Origin: Ignavibacteriales bacterium
GTDB taxonomy: Bacteria; Bacteroidota; Ignavibacteria; Ignavibacteriales; Melioribacteraceae
NCBI GenBank assembly: GCA_007280825.1
Contig: QYQI01000119.1
Span: forward strand, 1 to 6,086
Length of the DNA stretch: 6,086 nucleotides
Direction of reading: 5' to 3'
The notes beneath the pieces are model-generated. The model was not told where the DNA came from, did no database searches, and saw nothing but the letters and a program-made list of their open reading frames with translations. The translations under genes were made by a program, and so were the position numbers. Numbering within the stretch: position 1 is the first letter of the stretch; every line of letters starts with the position of its first letter. This document shows positions 1-5,810 of the stretch, one piece after another.

Positions 1-750
1 GTTTGGGTTGCAACCGGTGACGGCGATTTAATGAGCATTGGCGGAAATCATTTTATTCATACATGCAGAAAAAATATTGATCTAAAAATATTAATGTTCA
101 ATAATAGAATTTACGGATTGACCAAGGGACAATATTCACCGACTTCTGAAAAAGGAAAAGTAACTAAGAGTTCTCCTTACGGAAGCATTGACTATCCGTT
201 CAATCCGCTTTCACTTGCACTCGGTGCAGAAGCAAGTTTTGTTGCACGTACAATAGACCGCGATCCTAAACATTTGCAGGAAATGGTTAAACGTGCAGCC
301 GAACATAAAGGAACTGCATTCATAGAGATTTATCAGAACTGTAATATCTTTAACGACGGTGCTTTCAGCATTCTAACAGAAAAAGAAACTAAAGGTGATA
401 ACGTTCTTGTCCTCGAACAGGGAAAGCCGATGGTGTACGGAAAAGAAAATGATAAAGGAATTAAGCTTGATGGATTTACGCCAGTTGTTATCAATCTGAA
501 AGACGGTAAGAACTCAATTAATGATTGCCTCGTTCACGATGAAAAAGATCCCGACCCAATACGTGCTTTTATTTTAGCGCATATGACAGATCATGAAGGA
601 ATGCCGACACCTATCGGAGTTGTTCGTCAAATATTCAAAGAAACTTATAATGAAGGTGTAGAAAGACAAATAAAACATATTACAGAGAAGAAAGGTGAAG
701 GTACAATTGAAAAACTTCTCTTCACTGAAAATACTTGGGAAGTGAATTAA
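1..750 (+). CDS. korB: 2-oxoacid:ferredoxin oxidoreductase, beta subunit (KorB type), 5'-truncated by window edge
   Basis: The frame is open from base 1, so the gene starts upstream; an ATG at 31 is internal. The visible 249 residues carry the thiamine-diphosphate motif: GDG at visible residues 6-8 and the closing NN at 34-35, about 25 residues apart. They are followed by the KorB signature GLTKGQYSPTS (39-49) and the block EIYQNCNIFNDGAF (109-122). The C-terminal TPIGV segment (203-207) and overall spacing match long KorB proteins such as the mycobacterial one. The family oxidatively decarboxylates 2-oxoglutarate or a related 2-oxoacid to the acyl-CoA and reduces ferredoxin, in a cytoplasmic complex with an alpha subunit that should lie just upstream. 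Roughly 90 N-terminal residues are missing because of the window edge. The exact 2-oxoacid cannot be read from sequence. A terminator follows 45 nt after the stop. Confidence 0.9.
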   Translation, partial: VWVATGDGDLMSIGGNHFIHTCRKNIDLKILMFNNRIYGLTKGQYSPTSEKGKVTKSSPYGSIDYPFNPLSLALGAEASFVARTIDRDPKHLQEMVKRAAEHKGTAFIEIYQNCNIFNDGAFSILTEKETKGDNVLVLEQGKPMVYGKENDKGIKLDGFTPVVINLKDGKNSINDCLVHDEKDPDPIRAFILAHMTDHEGMPTPIGVVRQIFKETYNEGVERQIKHITEKKGEGTIEKLLFTENTWEVN

Positions 751-760
751 CTTACAGCGC

Positions 761-781
761 TCAGCTGTCAGCCATCAGCAT
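761..781. repeat. Three tandem heptads of the form TCAGCNN
   Basis: Directly after korB the sequence reads tcagctg, tcagcca, tcagcat: three 7-bp units sharing TCAGC with two variable bases. It is short and imperfect but in exact register. No function can be assigned. Confidence 0.5.
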
Positions 782-794
782 TTTAAAATTGTTC

Positions 795-823
795 GGGCGA
801 AGTTTATTCTTCGCCCATTTTAT
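795..823 (+). terminator. Rho-independent terminator after korB
   Basis: A perfect 8-bp GC-rich stem, GGGCGAAG (795-802) pairing with CTTCGCCC (809-816), closes a 6-nt loop (tttatt) and is followed by ATTTTATTT. This is a classical intrinsic terminator for the korB transcript. The stem is symmetrical but has no strong T-run on the opposite strand, so it should act mainly rightward. Confidence 0.85.
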
Positions 824-843
824 TTAACCTAATTAGATTTTTT

Positions 844-1824
844 ATGAATGACTTTTCTAAACTGAAAAAGATTATTGAAGAGCACCAAACGTTTCTTTTA
901 TCTACACACGTTAATCCCGATGCAGATGCACTGGGAAGTGAATTAGCATTTTATCTTATCCTAAAAAAACTTGGCAAGAAAGTTAAAGTTGTTAATCACA
1001 GTTCTACTCCGTACAATTTAGAATTTCTTGATGAAGAAAAAGTAATACAAAAATTTAATGAAGCTGAACACGGACAAATTTTTGAGGATGCGGAAGTTTT
1101 TGTACTGCTCGATCTTAATCAAGCTAACAGAATTGTAAAAATGGAAAAAGGATTCCGTTCATTTAAGGGAATTAAAGTTTGCATAGATCATCATCTGGAT
1201 CCGGAAAATGTTTTCGATAATTATTTCGGCAGTGCCGATTACTCCGCAACATCAGAAATAATTTATGATTTTATCGAGCAAACAAAAATAGTCGGGATAG
1301 ATTACTCGATCGCACTTCAACTTTATGCCGGAATAATGACCGATACCGGTTCATTCCGATTCGATAGAACTAATCCGAGAATTCATAGAATCATGGCTGA
1401 GCTGCTTGAGACGGGTGTTAATCCAACAACCGTTTACGATAAGATCTACGATCAATTCAAATTTGCCCGCATAAAACTTTTAGGCGAAGCGCTTTCAACT
1501 ATCGAACTTGATTCAACAAATCAGATTGCAGTTATGAGTATCAAACTTGAAGTGCTTACACGAACAGGTGCGACCGAAGCAGATATTGACGGTTTTGTAA
1601 ATTATTGTTTAACGATTCAAAATATTAAAATTGGTATTTTGTTCTATGAATTAAAAGACGGATTGAAGATCAGTTTTAGATCGAAAGGGGAAATCCCGGT
1701 TAATAAACTTGCAGTTGAGTTTGGAGGCGGAGGACATACAAATGCTTCCGGCACACGGCTTTATAATACGAACATTGAAGAGTACAAAGAGAAAGTAATT
1801 AAAGCAGCACAACGATATTTATAA
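844..1824 (+). CDS. nrnA: Bifunctional oligoribonuclease / pAp phosphatase, DHH-DHHA1 family (NrnA)
   Basis: A 326-residue protein of full family length. The N-terminal DHH domain shows motif I HVNPDADALGS (22-32), motif II with D90 in LLDLNQANR, the DHH triad at 115-117, and motif IV with D167 in MTDTGSF. These acidic and histidine residues bind the metal pair. The C-terminal DHHA1 domain carries the substrate-binding GGGGH (294-298) followed by TNASG. NrnA-type enzymes degrade short RNA oligomers and can dephosphorylate 3'-phosphoadenosine 5'-phosphate in the cytoplasm. The ATG at 844 places motif I at the usual distance from the N-terminus. No Shine-Dalgarno sequence precedes it, only an AT-rich stretch. 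pepA follows after 19 nt, so the two are probably co-transcribed. Stand-alone DHH enzymes can also be other nanoRNA or cyclic-dinucleotide hydrolases, so the substrate is inferred. Confidence 0.9.
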   Translation: MNDFSKLKKIIEEHQTFLLSTHVNPDADALGSELAFYLILKKLGKKVKVVNHSSTPYNLEFLDEEKVIQKFNEAEHGQIFEDAEVFVLLDLNQANRIVKMEKGFRSFKGIKVCIDHHLDPENVFDNYFGSADYSATSEIIYDFIEQTKIVGIDYSIALQLYAGIMTDTGSFRFDRTNPRIHRIMAELLETGVNPTTVYDKIYDQFKFARIKLLGEALSTIELDSTNQIAVMSIKLEVLTRTGATEADIDGFVNYCLTIQNIKIGILFYELKDGLKISFRSKGEIPVNKLAVEFGGGGHTNASGTRLYNTNIEEYKEKVIKAAQRYL

Positions 1825-1843
1825 TTGTTAGAATGAGGGAATT

Positions 1844-3340
1844 ATGTATTTCAATCTAAATATCAATCCGACAAAAGATGAACTGAGTTTCAAGAAGAAC
1901 TCTGCACTAGTAAAATTCTTTGTTGAATCTAAAAAAACAGAAAAGACTTTAGATGATTTTTTCCTCTCACTGAATTATCCTTTGGGAAAAATCCAAAAAA
2001 AGAATTTTCTCGACAAAAAATCAAATGAACTTACTTATTACAGCCAATCCGGCGAACCTTCCGTTTTATTTATTAAGAAAATTAAGATTGATAAGGATTT
2101 CTCCGTAGATTTTTTCAGAAATTATTTTGCCGGACTTGTTCCGTCATTGAAAAAGAAAAACCTTAATACCGTTCATGTTGTTGTTCTATCGTTCTTCGAT
2201 CTCAAAGATAATTTTGAAAATGAATCCCAATTATTAAGATCAATGTTAGAAGGGATTCACCTCGGCAATTACACATTTGATAATTACAAGTCAGATAAAG
2301 AAAAACCCGAAGGGCTTTCTTTTTTCATTCATTACACCGATCAAAAAATATTAAGCAGTGCAATTGATTATTCTAGCAAGTTGATGAATGCTGTTTACTT
2401 TACACGCGATTTAGTTAACGAACCGGCGATAACACTCACTCCGGAGGAATTAGTAAATCGCACAAAAAAAGAATTAACAAAACTTGGTGTAAAAGTAACC
2501 ATCTTCGATAAAGCAGAACTTAAAAAGAGAAAAATGAATGCAATACTTGCAGTCGGCTTTACAAGTGAAAAATCTCCATACTTAATTACTATGCATTACA
2601 AACCGCGCGGAAAATCAAAAAGAAAAATTGCACTTGTCGGCAAAGGAGTTTGCTACGATTCGGGTGGACTTTCGATAAAACCAACATCCTCAATGCTTGA
2701 AATGAAAGCAGATATGGCTGGCGGTGGAGCTGTAATTGGAATTATTAAAGCTGCGGCGATGATGAAATTGCCGATTGAAATTATTGGCGTTGTTCCGGCA
2801 GTAGAAAATATGATCGGCGGTTCTTCTTTCAAACCGGGCGATATTGTTAAATCTGCTTCAGGTAAAACTATTGAAGTGAAAGACACTGATGCCGAAGGAA
2901 GAATTGTTTTAGCTGATGCTCTACATTATGCATCTCAACAAAAGCCCGATGAGATAATTGATTTCGCAACTTTAACCGGTGCAGTTGTTGTCGCTTTGGG
3001 TGAAATTGCTGCCGGTTTATTTACAAATGATGATCGTCTTGCTGATGAACTATTGCAATCAGGTAAAACGACTTATGAAAGATTATGGCGTCTTCCGTTC
3101 TGGAGCGATTATAATGAAATGATAAAAAGTGAGATAGCTGATATAAATAATCTTGGTCCGCGTTGGGGCGGGGCAATAACAGCCGGAAAATTTTTGGAAA
3201 ATTTTGTTGATGAAAAAATTCCTTGGGCGCATATTGATCTTGCCGGACCTGCGATTAAACATAAATCCAATAACTACACAGAAAAATTTGATACTGGTTT
3301 TGGTGTGAGATTGATGATTGAGTATTTAAGTAAGATTTAG
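1844..3340 (+). CDS. pepA: Leucyl aminopeptidase, peptidase family M17
   Basis: A 498-residue cytosolic metallo-aminopeptidase that releases N-terminal amino acids, typically Leu, from peptides. The N-terminal half (about 1-180) is the variable M17 domain; the catalytic domain follows. The dinuclear metal ligands are all present: K267 and D272 in VGKGVCYDSGG, D290 in MKADMAGG, and D349 and E351 in DTDAEGR. Catalytic K279 and R353 are also present. These positions are each three less than in E. coli PepA, so the spacing is exactly conserved. The usual N of NTDAEGR is D347 here, a tolerated variant. The ATG at 1844 has GAGGGA (1835-1840) only 3 nt before it, an unusually tight but usable ribosome site. 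It lies 19 nt after nrnA, suggesting one transcript. No terminator is seen after its stop. Confidence 0.95.
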   Translation: MYFNLNINPTKDELSFKKNSALVKFFVESKKTEKTLDDFFLSLNYPLGKIQKKNFLDKKSNELTYYSQSGEPSVLFIKKIKIDKDFSVDFFRNYFAGLVPSLKKKNLNTVHVVVLSFFDLKDNFENESQLLRSMLEGIHLGNYTFDNYKSDKEKPEGLSFFIHYTDQKILSSAIDYSSKLMNAVYFTRDLVNEPAITLTPEELVNRTKKELTKLGVKVTIFDKAELKKRKMNAILAVGFTSEKSPYLITMHYKPRGKSKRKIALVGKGVCYDSGGLSIKPTSSMLEMKADMAGGGAVIGIIKAAAMMKLPIEIIGVVPAVENMIGGSSFKPGDIVKSASGKTIEVKDTDAEGRIVLADALHYASQQKPDEIIDFATLTGAVVVALGEIAAGLFTNDDRLADELLQSGKTTYERLWRLPFWSDYNEMIKSEIADINNLGPRWGGAITAGKFLENFVDEKIPWAHIDLAGPAIKHKSNNYTEKFDTGFGVRLMIEYLSKI

Positions 3341-3361
3341 CAAAAAAATAAATGGGGTTAT

Positions 3362-3921
3362 ATGAGCAAGTCAAACTATCAATCGTTAGCAATTATTGAT
3401 AACAAAATTTTAATTATCCGGGGACAGAAAGTAATGTTAGACAAAGATATAGCTGATCTTTATAATATAGCTACGCGAGAATTGAATAAAGCCGTCTCAA
3501 GAAACCGTGCACGATTCCCTTTAGATTTTATGTTTCAGTTAACAAAAAATGAATTTGAAAACTTGAAGTTCCAATTTGGAACATCAAGTTGGGGTGGGAC
3601 ACGAAAACTGCCATATGCATTTACTGAACAGGGCGTAGCAATGCTGTCTTCTGTTCTGAGGAGTGGACGAGCTGTTCAAGTTAACGTCCAGATTATGGAG
3701 TCCCGCTATGCGGGATAAAACTGCGGGAAATTATTTCCACTCACAAAGAACTTGCTCAAAAACTGAAAGAATTGGAATTGAAAATAGAATCTCATGATGA
3801 AAATATAACGGCAATCTTTGAAGCGATAAATCAGTTATTGGCAACGGAAGAAAAACCGAAAAGAAAAATTGGATTTGATGTAAAAGAGAAAAGTTATAAA
3901 TATAAAGTGAAATGTAAGTAG
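3362..3921 (+). pseudogene. ORF6N-domain DNA-binding protein, broken by a palindromic insertion/replacement
   Basis: The first frame (3362-3718, 118 residues) holds an ORF6N domain at about residues 10-95, with LIIRGQKVMLDKDIADLY near its start and TEQGVAMLSSVLRS near its end. ORF6N proteins are small DNA-binding proteins common in phages and mobile regions. After VNVQIM (to base 3697) the frame reads ESRYAG and stops at 3716-3718. The rest of the protein is intact in another frame from 3721 to the TAG at 3919-3921: LREIISTHKELAQKLKELEL, then a charged helical tail ending in KPKRKIGFDV and a few more residues. Family members normally read MRAFVKLRE at this join, so about four codons have been replaced by 20 nt that include a hairpin (net +8, frame lost). 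The N-terminal piece keeps its domain and may still be made. It starts 21 nt after pepA behind a weak GGGG ribosome site. Confidence 0.85.
3698..3717. repeat. 20-nt palindrome-bearing segment inside the ORF6N gene
   Basis: The bases gagtcccgctatgcgggata replace the expected RAFV codons. They contain a perfect 6-bp stem, TCCCGC (3701-3706) and GCGGGA (3710-3715), around a TAT loop. The flanking coding sequence resumes cleanly at an AAA codon (3718-3720) and ctgcgggaa. It looks like a small mobile or repair-derived palindromic element. Confidence 0.7.
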
Positions 3922-3974
3922 AAGTTATATTGTTTGTAATATAGTTCTTGACGATTGAGAAAAATTTAATTCTG

Positions 3975-3998
3975 AAACTGTTGAAACAGTTTTCTTTT
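3975..3998 (+). terminator. Hairpin D with T-rich tail; possible terminator of the ORF6N transcript
   Basis: AAACTGTT (3975-3982) pairs perfectly with AACAGTTT (3985-3992) around a GA dinucleotide, and the run TCTTTTT follows. The stem is AT-rich, so termination would be modest. It is also the first hairpin of the left flanking repeat; the right-hand copy has both a loop insertion and a weaker T-run. Confidence 0.4.
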
Positions 3999-4013
3999 TG
4001 TTGCTTTGTCATA

Positions 4014-4037
4014 AACACCTCGATGAATCGAGGTGTT
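4014..4037. repeat. Hairpin A, left copy
   Basis: A perfect 11-bp inverted repeat, AACACCTCGAT and ATCGAGGTGTT, is separated by the dinucleotide GA. There is no T-run after it, so it is not a terminator. It is a REP-like stem-loop and a plausible substrate for the neighbouring Y1 transposase. Confidence 0.8.
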
Positions 4038-4078
4038 ACTAATTAGATGGTACAATTAATAGTAAAATATTTCCACTA

Positions 4079-4100
4079 ACACCCAGATTTATCTGGGTGT
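4079..4100. repeat. Hairpin B, left copy
   Basis: A perfect 10-bp inverted repeat, ACACCCAGAT and ATCTGGGTGT, around TT. It shares the core GAT-NN-ATC with hairpins A and C, and the CACC/GGTG-type arm with A. Confidence 0.8.
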
Positions 4101-4120
4101 AACACAAAGCTTAAACATCA

Positions 4121-4134
4121 ACGGATTTATCCGT
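4121..4134. repeat. Hairpin C, just upstream of the transposase start
   Basis: A perfect 6-bp inverted repeat, ACGGAT and ATCCGT, around TT, with the same GAT-TT-ATC core as hairpin B. It ends 8 nt before the ribosome-binding purines of the transposase gene. It has no counterpart in the right-hand module. Confidence 0.65.
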
Positions 4135-4142
4135 AACAATGG

Positions 4143-4151
4143 GGAGGAATT
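4143..4151 (+). promoter_or_regulatory. Strong Shine-Dalgarno site of the transposase gene
   Basis: GGAGG (4143-4147), inside the longer purine run ggggaggaa, lies 4 nt before the ATG at 4152. It is much stronger than the sites of nrnA and the ORF6N gene and fixes this start codon. Confidence 0.7.
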
Positions 4152-4598
4152 ATGTCACTTCATTCATATTCCAAATGTTGGCTTCATCTGATCTGGGGCA
4201 CTCTTAATAGAGAAAGAATATTATCATCTAAAGAAATAAGAAAACAACTATCATCTTATCTTTTTGAATACTCAGCTTCAAAGAATATCTATATGAAAAA
4301 GAATTTTGTTAACAGCGAACATGTCCATGCATTGATTGAATTACCAACAAATATTTCTATTGAGGGTGTGATGCATTTAATTAAGGGTAGTTCTTCACAC
4401 TGGATAAATGCAAACAAACTAACTAACACAAAATTTTCTTGGGGAAGAGGATACTGTGCGCTTTCTGTTTCTGAGTCCGGAATTTCTAGAGTAGTTAAGT
4501 ACATTGAATCTCAAGAAGAACATCATAGAGTGAAAAGTTTTACTGATGAGTATGAAGCATTTATTAAAGCATATGGTATGAAGTATGTCACTGAGTAA
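4152..4598 (+). CDS. IS200/IS605-type Y1 (HUH) transposase, RAYT-like
   Basis: A complete 148-residue protein, the normal size for a single-domain Y1 transposase. The HUH metal-binding motif is H57-V-H59 in NSEHVHALIELP. The catalytic tyrosine is Y117 in VVKYIESQ, with Q121 four residues on as in the Y-x3-Q motif of IS608 TnpA. The block FSWGRGY (95-101) followed by SVSES is typical of Bacteroidota IS200-like proteins. Such enzymes cut and rejoin single-stranded DNA beside imperfect hairpins, forming a 5'-phosphotyrosine, and work as dimers. No accessory tnpB is present. The gene is surrounded by stem-loops (A, B and C upstream; D', A' and B' downstream), so it could be a domesticated REP-associated transposase or the core of a minimal IS200-like element. 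All catalytic residues seen are intact, so it may be active. The element ends are not defined. Confidence 0.9.
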   Translation: MSLHSYSKCWLHLIWGTLNRERILSSKEIRKQLSSYLFEYSASKNIYMKKNFVNSEHVHALIELPTNISIEGVMHLIKGSSSHWINANKLTNTKFSWGRGYCALSVSESGISRVVKYIESQEEHHRVKSFTDEYEAFIKAYGMKYVTE

Positions 4599-4610
4599 TG
4601 TAAACTGTTG

Positions 4611-4630
4611 TCCAAAGGACTCCTATGGAG
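4611..4630. repeat. 20-nt double-palindrome insert in the loop of hairpin D'
   Basis: The left copy reads aaactgttg directly joined to aaacagtttt. In the right copy the same join is interrupted by exactly tccaaaggactcctatggag. Together with the preceding G at 4610 the insert makes a GTCC-AAA-GGAC hairpin, and its second half makes CTCC-TAT-GGAG. The TAT loop and length match the segment found in the ORF6N gene. Confidence 0.75.
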
Positions 4631-4662
4631 AAACAGTTTTCTTGTTGTTGCTTTGTCATAGC

Positions 4663-4682
4663 CACCTCGATGAATCGAGGTG
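4663..4682. repeat. Hairpin A', right copy
   Basis: A perfect 9-bp inverted repeat, CACCTCGAT and ATCGAGGTG, around GA. It is identical to hairpin A apart from two outer base pairs lost by an AA-to-GC change on the left side. Confidence 0.8.
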
Positions 4683-4731
4683 TTACTAATAAATTATGTA
4701 CCATTTTTATCTCAGTAGAATATTTTTACTA

Positions 4732-4751
4732 ACACAGATTTATCTGGGTGT
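4732..4751. repeat. Hairpin B', right copy, with damaged left arm
   Basis: The right arm ATCTGGGTGT is unchanged, but the left arm is ACACAGAT instead of ACACCCAGAT. Two G are therefore left unpaired. The core GAT-TT-ATC is kept. Confidence 0.7.
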
Positions 4752-4775
4752 AGAAAAAAAACCTTAATGATGTTT

Positions 4776-4829
4776 ACCTAACGTGTCTCACAAATCGAAG
4801 AAGCGGCGTTGTTGAAGCGCGTGTTAGGT
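4776..4829 (-). other. attC-like integron recombination site
   Basis: Read on the - strand this 54-nt site starts with ACCTAAC (R'', fits RYYYAAC) and ends with GTTAGGT (R', fits GTTRRRY), perfectly complementary. Inside, L'' TCAACAA pairs with L' TTGTGA except for one extra A in L''. That is the extrahelical base expected on the L'' side of real attC sites. Spacers of 7 and 5 nt separate the R and L boxes, and the loop is 15 nt. It lies 7 nt after the stop of the MDR gene, the normal place for the attC of a cassette. It is short but within the attC size range. A chance inverted repeat cannot be fully excluded. Confidence 0.6.
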
Positions 4830-4836
4830 TTTGTTT

Positions 4837-5799
4837 TTATACTATTGTTATAACTACTTTTCCTCTTGCATGTCCTTCTCCAAGATACCGTAAAGCTTCA
4901 GCCGTCTCACTTAAAGTAAAACGTCTATCAATAACTGGTACGACTTTACCCGCTTCCAGAAGTTCTTTGAGAAAAGCCAAATCTTTTTGGCTTCGTTTCG
5001 CGGATACACCTCCCATTTTCCTGCCGCCTTTTTCTGACATCAATTTTCCCATGAGCATGGCCTGAAAGATTTGAGCCTTAGAACCACCTGCCATAATATA
5101 AATTCCCTTTGGAGTTAATGCACGTTTATAATCTGAAAGCGGATGATAACCATTAGCGGCAAAAATCAGATCATAATGCTTATCACTTTTTGTGAAATTT
5201 TCTTTGGTGTAATCAATAACATGGTCTGCACCAATTGAGCGCGCTTGTTCCAAATTCCTTGTGCTGCACACAGCTGTAACTTCGGCGCCAAACAATTTTG
5301 CAATCTGCACTGCAAACGTTCCCACACCGCCGGATGCACCATTGATCAAAACTTTTTGTCCCGGCTGAACTTTTCCTTCATCACGTAAACCTTGAAGTGC
5401 GGTGGATCCCGCCATTGGTACAGCCGCTGCTTCTTCGAACGATAAATTGTACGGTTTCAATGCCAATAAATTTTCAGCGGCACAAGCATACTCGGCAAAA
5501 CCGCCGCGTATCATACCAAATACATCATCACCCGGTTTAAATTGTTTGATGTTTTTGCCAACCGCTTCAACCCGACCCGATACGTCGGCACCGAGTCTAT
5601 GGTCTTTGGGTTTAAAAAATCCTCCGCCCATAAAGCGAATTAAAAATATGTCGGCAGTTAGGAAATGCCAGTCATATGCATTTACAGATGCCGCATAAAT
5701 TTTTATTAAGACTTCATCATCCTTGGGAATAGGTTTTTCTACTTCTTTTAATTCAAGAACATCCGGTGATCCGTATTTTGTGTACACAATCGCTTTCAT
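4837..5799 (-). CDS. Zinc-independent MDR oxidoreductase (NAD(P)H quinone oxidoreductase-like)
   Basis: A 320-residue medium-chain dehydrogenase/reductase. The N-terminal GroES-like half runs from MKAIVYTKYG through GADVSGRVEAVG (70-81) and PGDDVFG (89-95). The Rossmann half has the cofactor motif GASGGVG (154-160), and R181 after CST suggests NADPH. The catalytic and structural zinc ligands of alcohol dehydrogenases are absent, which points to the quinone oxidoreductase/zeta-crystallin branch often labelled NAD(P)-dependent alcohol dehydrogenase. It is a soluble cytoplasmic enzyme that likely reduces quinones or reactive carbonyls; the true substrate is unknown. The ATG at 5799 is chosen because GGTGGAG (5810-5804) lies 4 nt before it. 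A TTG at 5823 in frame would place that site inside the coding region. The gene is framed by integron-like boxes, suggesting horizontal acquisition. Confidence 0.88.
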   Translation of the reverse strand: MKAIVYTKYGSPDVLELKEVEKPIPKDDEVLIKIYAASVNAYDWHFLTADIFLIRFMGGGFFKPKDHRLGADVSGRVEAVGKNIKQFKPGDDVFGMIRGGFAEYACAAENLLALKPYNLSFEEAAAVPMAGSTALQGLRDEGKVQPGQKVLINGASGGVGTFAVQIAKLFGAEVTAVCSTRNLEQARSIGADHVIDYTKENFTKSDKHYDLIFAANGYHPLSDYKRALTPKGIYIMAGGSKAQIFQAMLMGKLMSEKGGRKMGGVSAKRSQKDLAFLKELLEAGKVVPVIDRRFTLSETAEALRYLGEGHARGKVVITIV

Positions 5800-5803
5800 A
5801 AGT

Positions 5804-5810
5804 CTCCACC
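5804..5810 (-). promoter_or_regulatory. Shine-Dalgarno site deciding the MDR gene start
   Basis: On the - strand GGTGGAG precedes ATG (5799) by 4 nt. It supports this start over the upstream in-frame TTG at 5823, and lies in the short leader between the GTTAGGT box and the gene. Confidence 0.6.

Larger units (their letters stand above)
3975..4100 (+). repeat. Left copy of three-hairpin module flanking the Y1 transposase
   Basis: This 126-nt segment contains hairpins D, A and B in order and recurs in direct orientation at 4602-4751. Identity is near-complete from the right arm of D (3984) through 4043. It drops in the AT-rich spacer (about 4044-4077) and rises again over hairpin B. The two copies differ by a 20-nt insertion, a 6-nt spacer length change and a 2-nt deletion, all in the right copy. 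Confidence 0.85.
3975..4751 (+). mobile_element. Candidate REP/RAYT-like unit: Y1 transposase between direct three-hairpin repeats
   Basis: The transposase gene is flanked on both sides by the same ordered set of hairpins in direct orientation. Classic IS200 ends carry different left and right hairpins and no duplication, so this is closer to a REPtron, in which a transposase gene is embedded in its own REP sequences. The outer limits given are those of the repeats, not proven ends. Recombination between the repeats could delete the gene and leave one module. Confidence 0.55.
4602..4751 (+). repeat. Right copy of three-hairpin module
   Basis: This 150-nt direct repeat of 3975-4100 begins 3 nt after the transposase stop. 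It contains D' (arms 4602-4609 and 4632-4639), A' and B'. Relative to the left copy it has 20 extra nt inside D', GC for AA just before A', 6 extra nt in the AT-rich spacer, and two C missing from the left arm of B'. Confidence 0.85.

Noticed and set aside
2653..2886. 77-codon open frame on the - strand inside pepA
   Set aside because: It lies fully opposite the conserved catalytic core of pepA, including several metal ligands, and has no ribosome site or recognisable protein; it is a shadow.
3695..3921. Programmed frameshifting joining the two ORF6N halves
   Set aside because: No slippery sequence is visible, the shift needed follows a palindrome that also replaces conserved codons, and a stop occurs directly after it; an insertion mutation is simpler.
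3926..3943. TATATT/AATATA inverted repeat as a terminator after the ORF6N remainder
   Set aside because: The stem is six A-T pairs with no T-run after it; too weak and too likely by chance in AT-rich DNA.
3731..4018. 95-codon open frame on the - strand
   Set aside because: Most of it is opposite the surviving C-terminal coding remainder of the ORF6N gene, and the rest covers hairpins D and A; the product is low-complexity and phenylalanine/isoleucine-rich.
4289..4504. 71-codon open frame on the - strand inside the transposase gene
   Set aside because: Opposite the HUH and catalytic tyrosine region; a shadow frame.
3975..4751. CRISPR-like array
   Set aside because: There are only two long direct copies separated by a gene, with internal hairpins of different sequence and no regular short spacers.
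5402..5698. 98-codon open frame on the + strand inside the MDR gene
   Set aside because: Opposite the conserved GroES-like half of the enzyme, with no family resemblance of its own.
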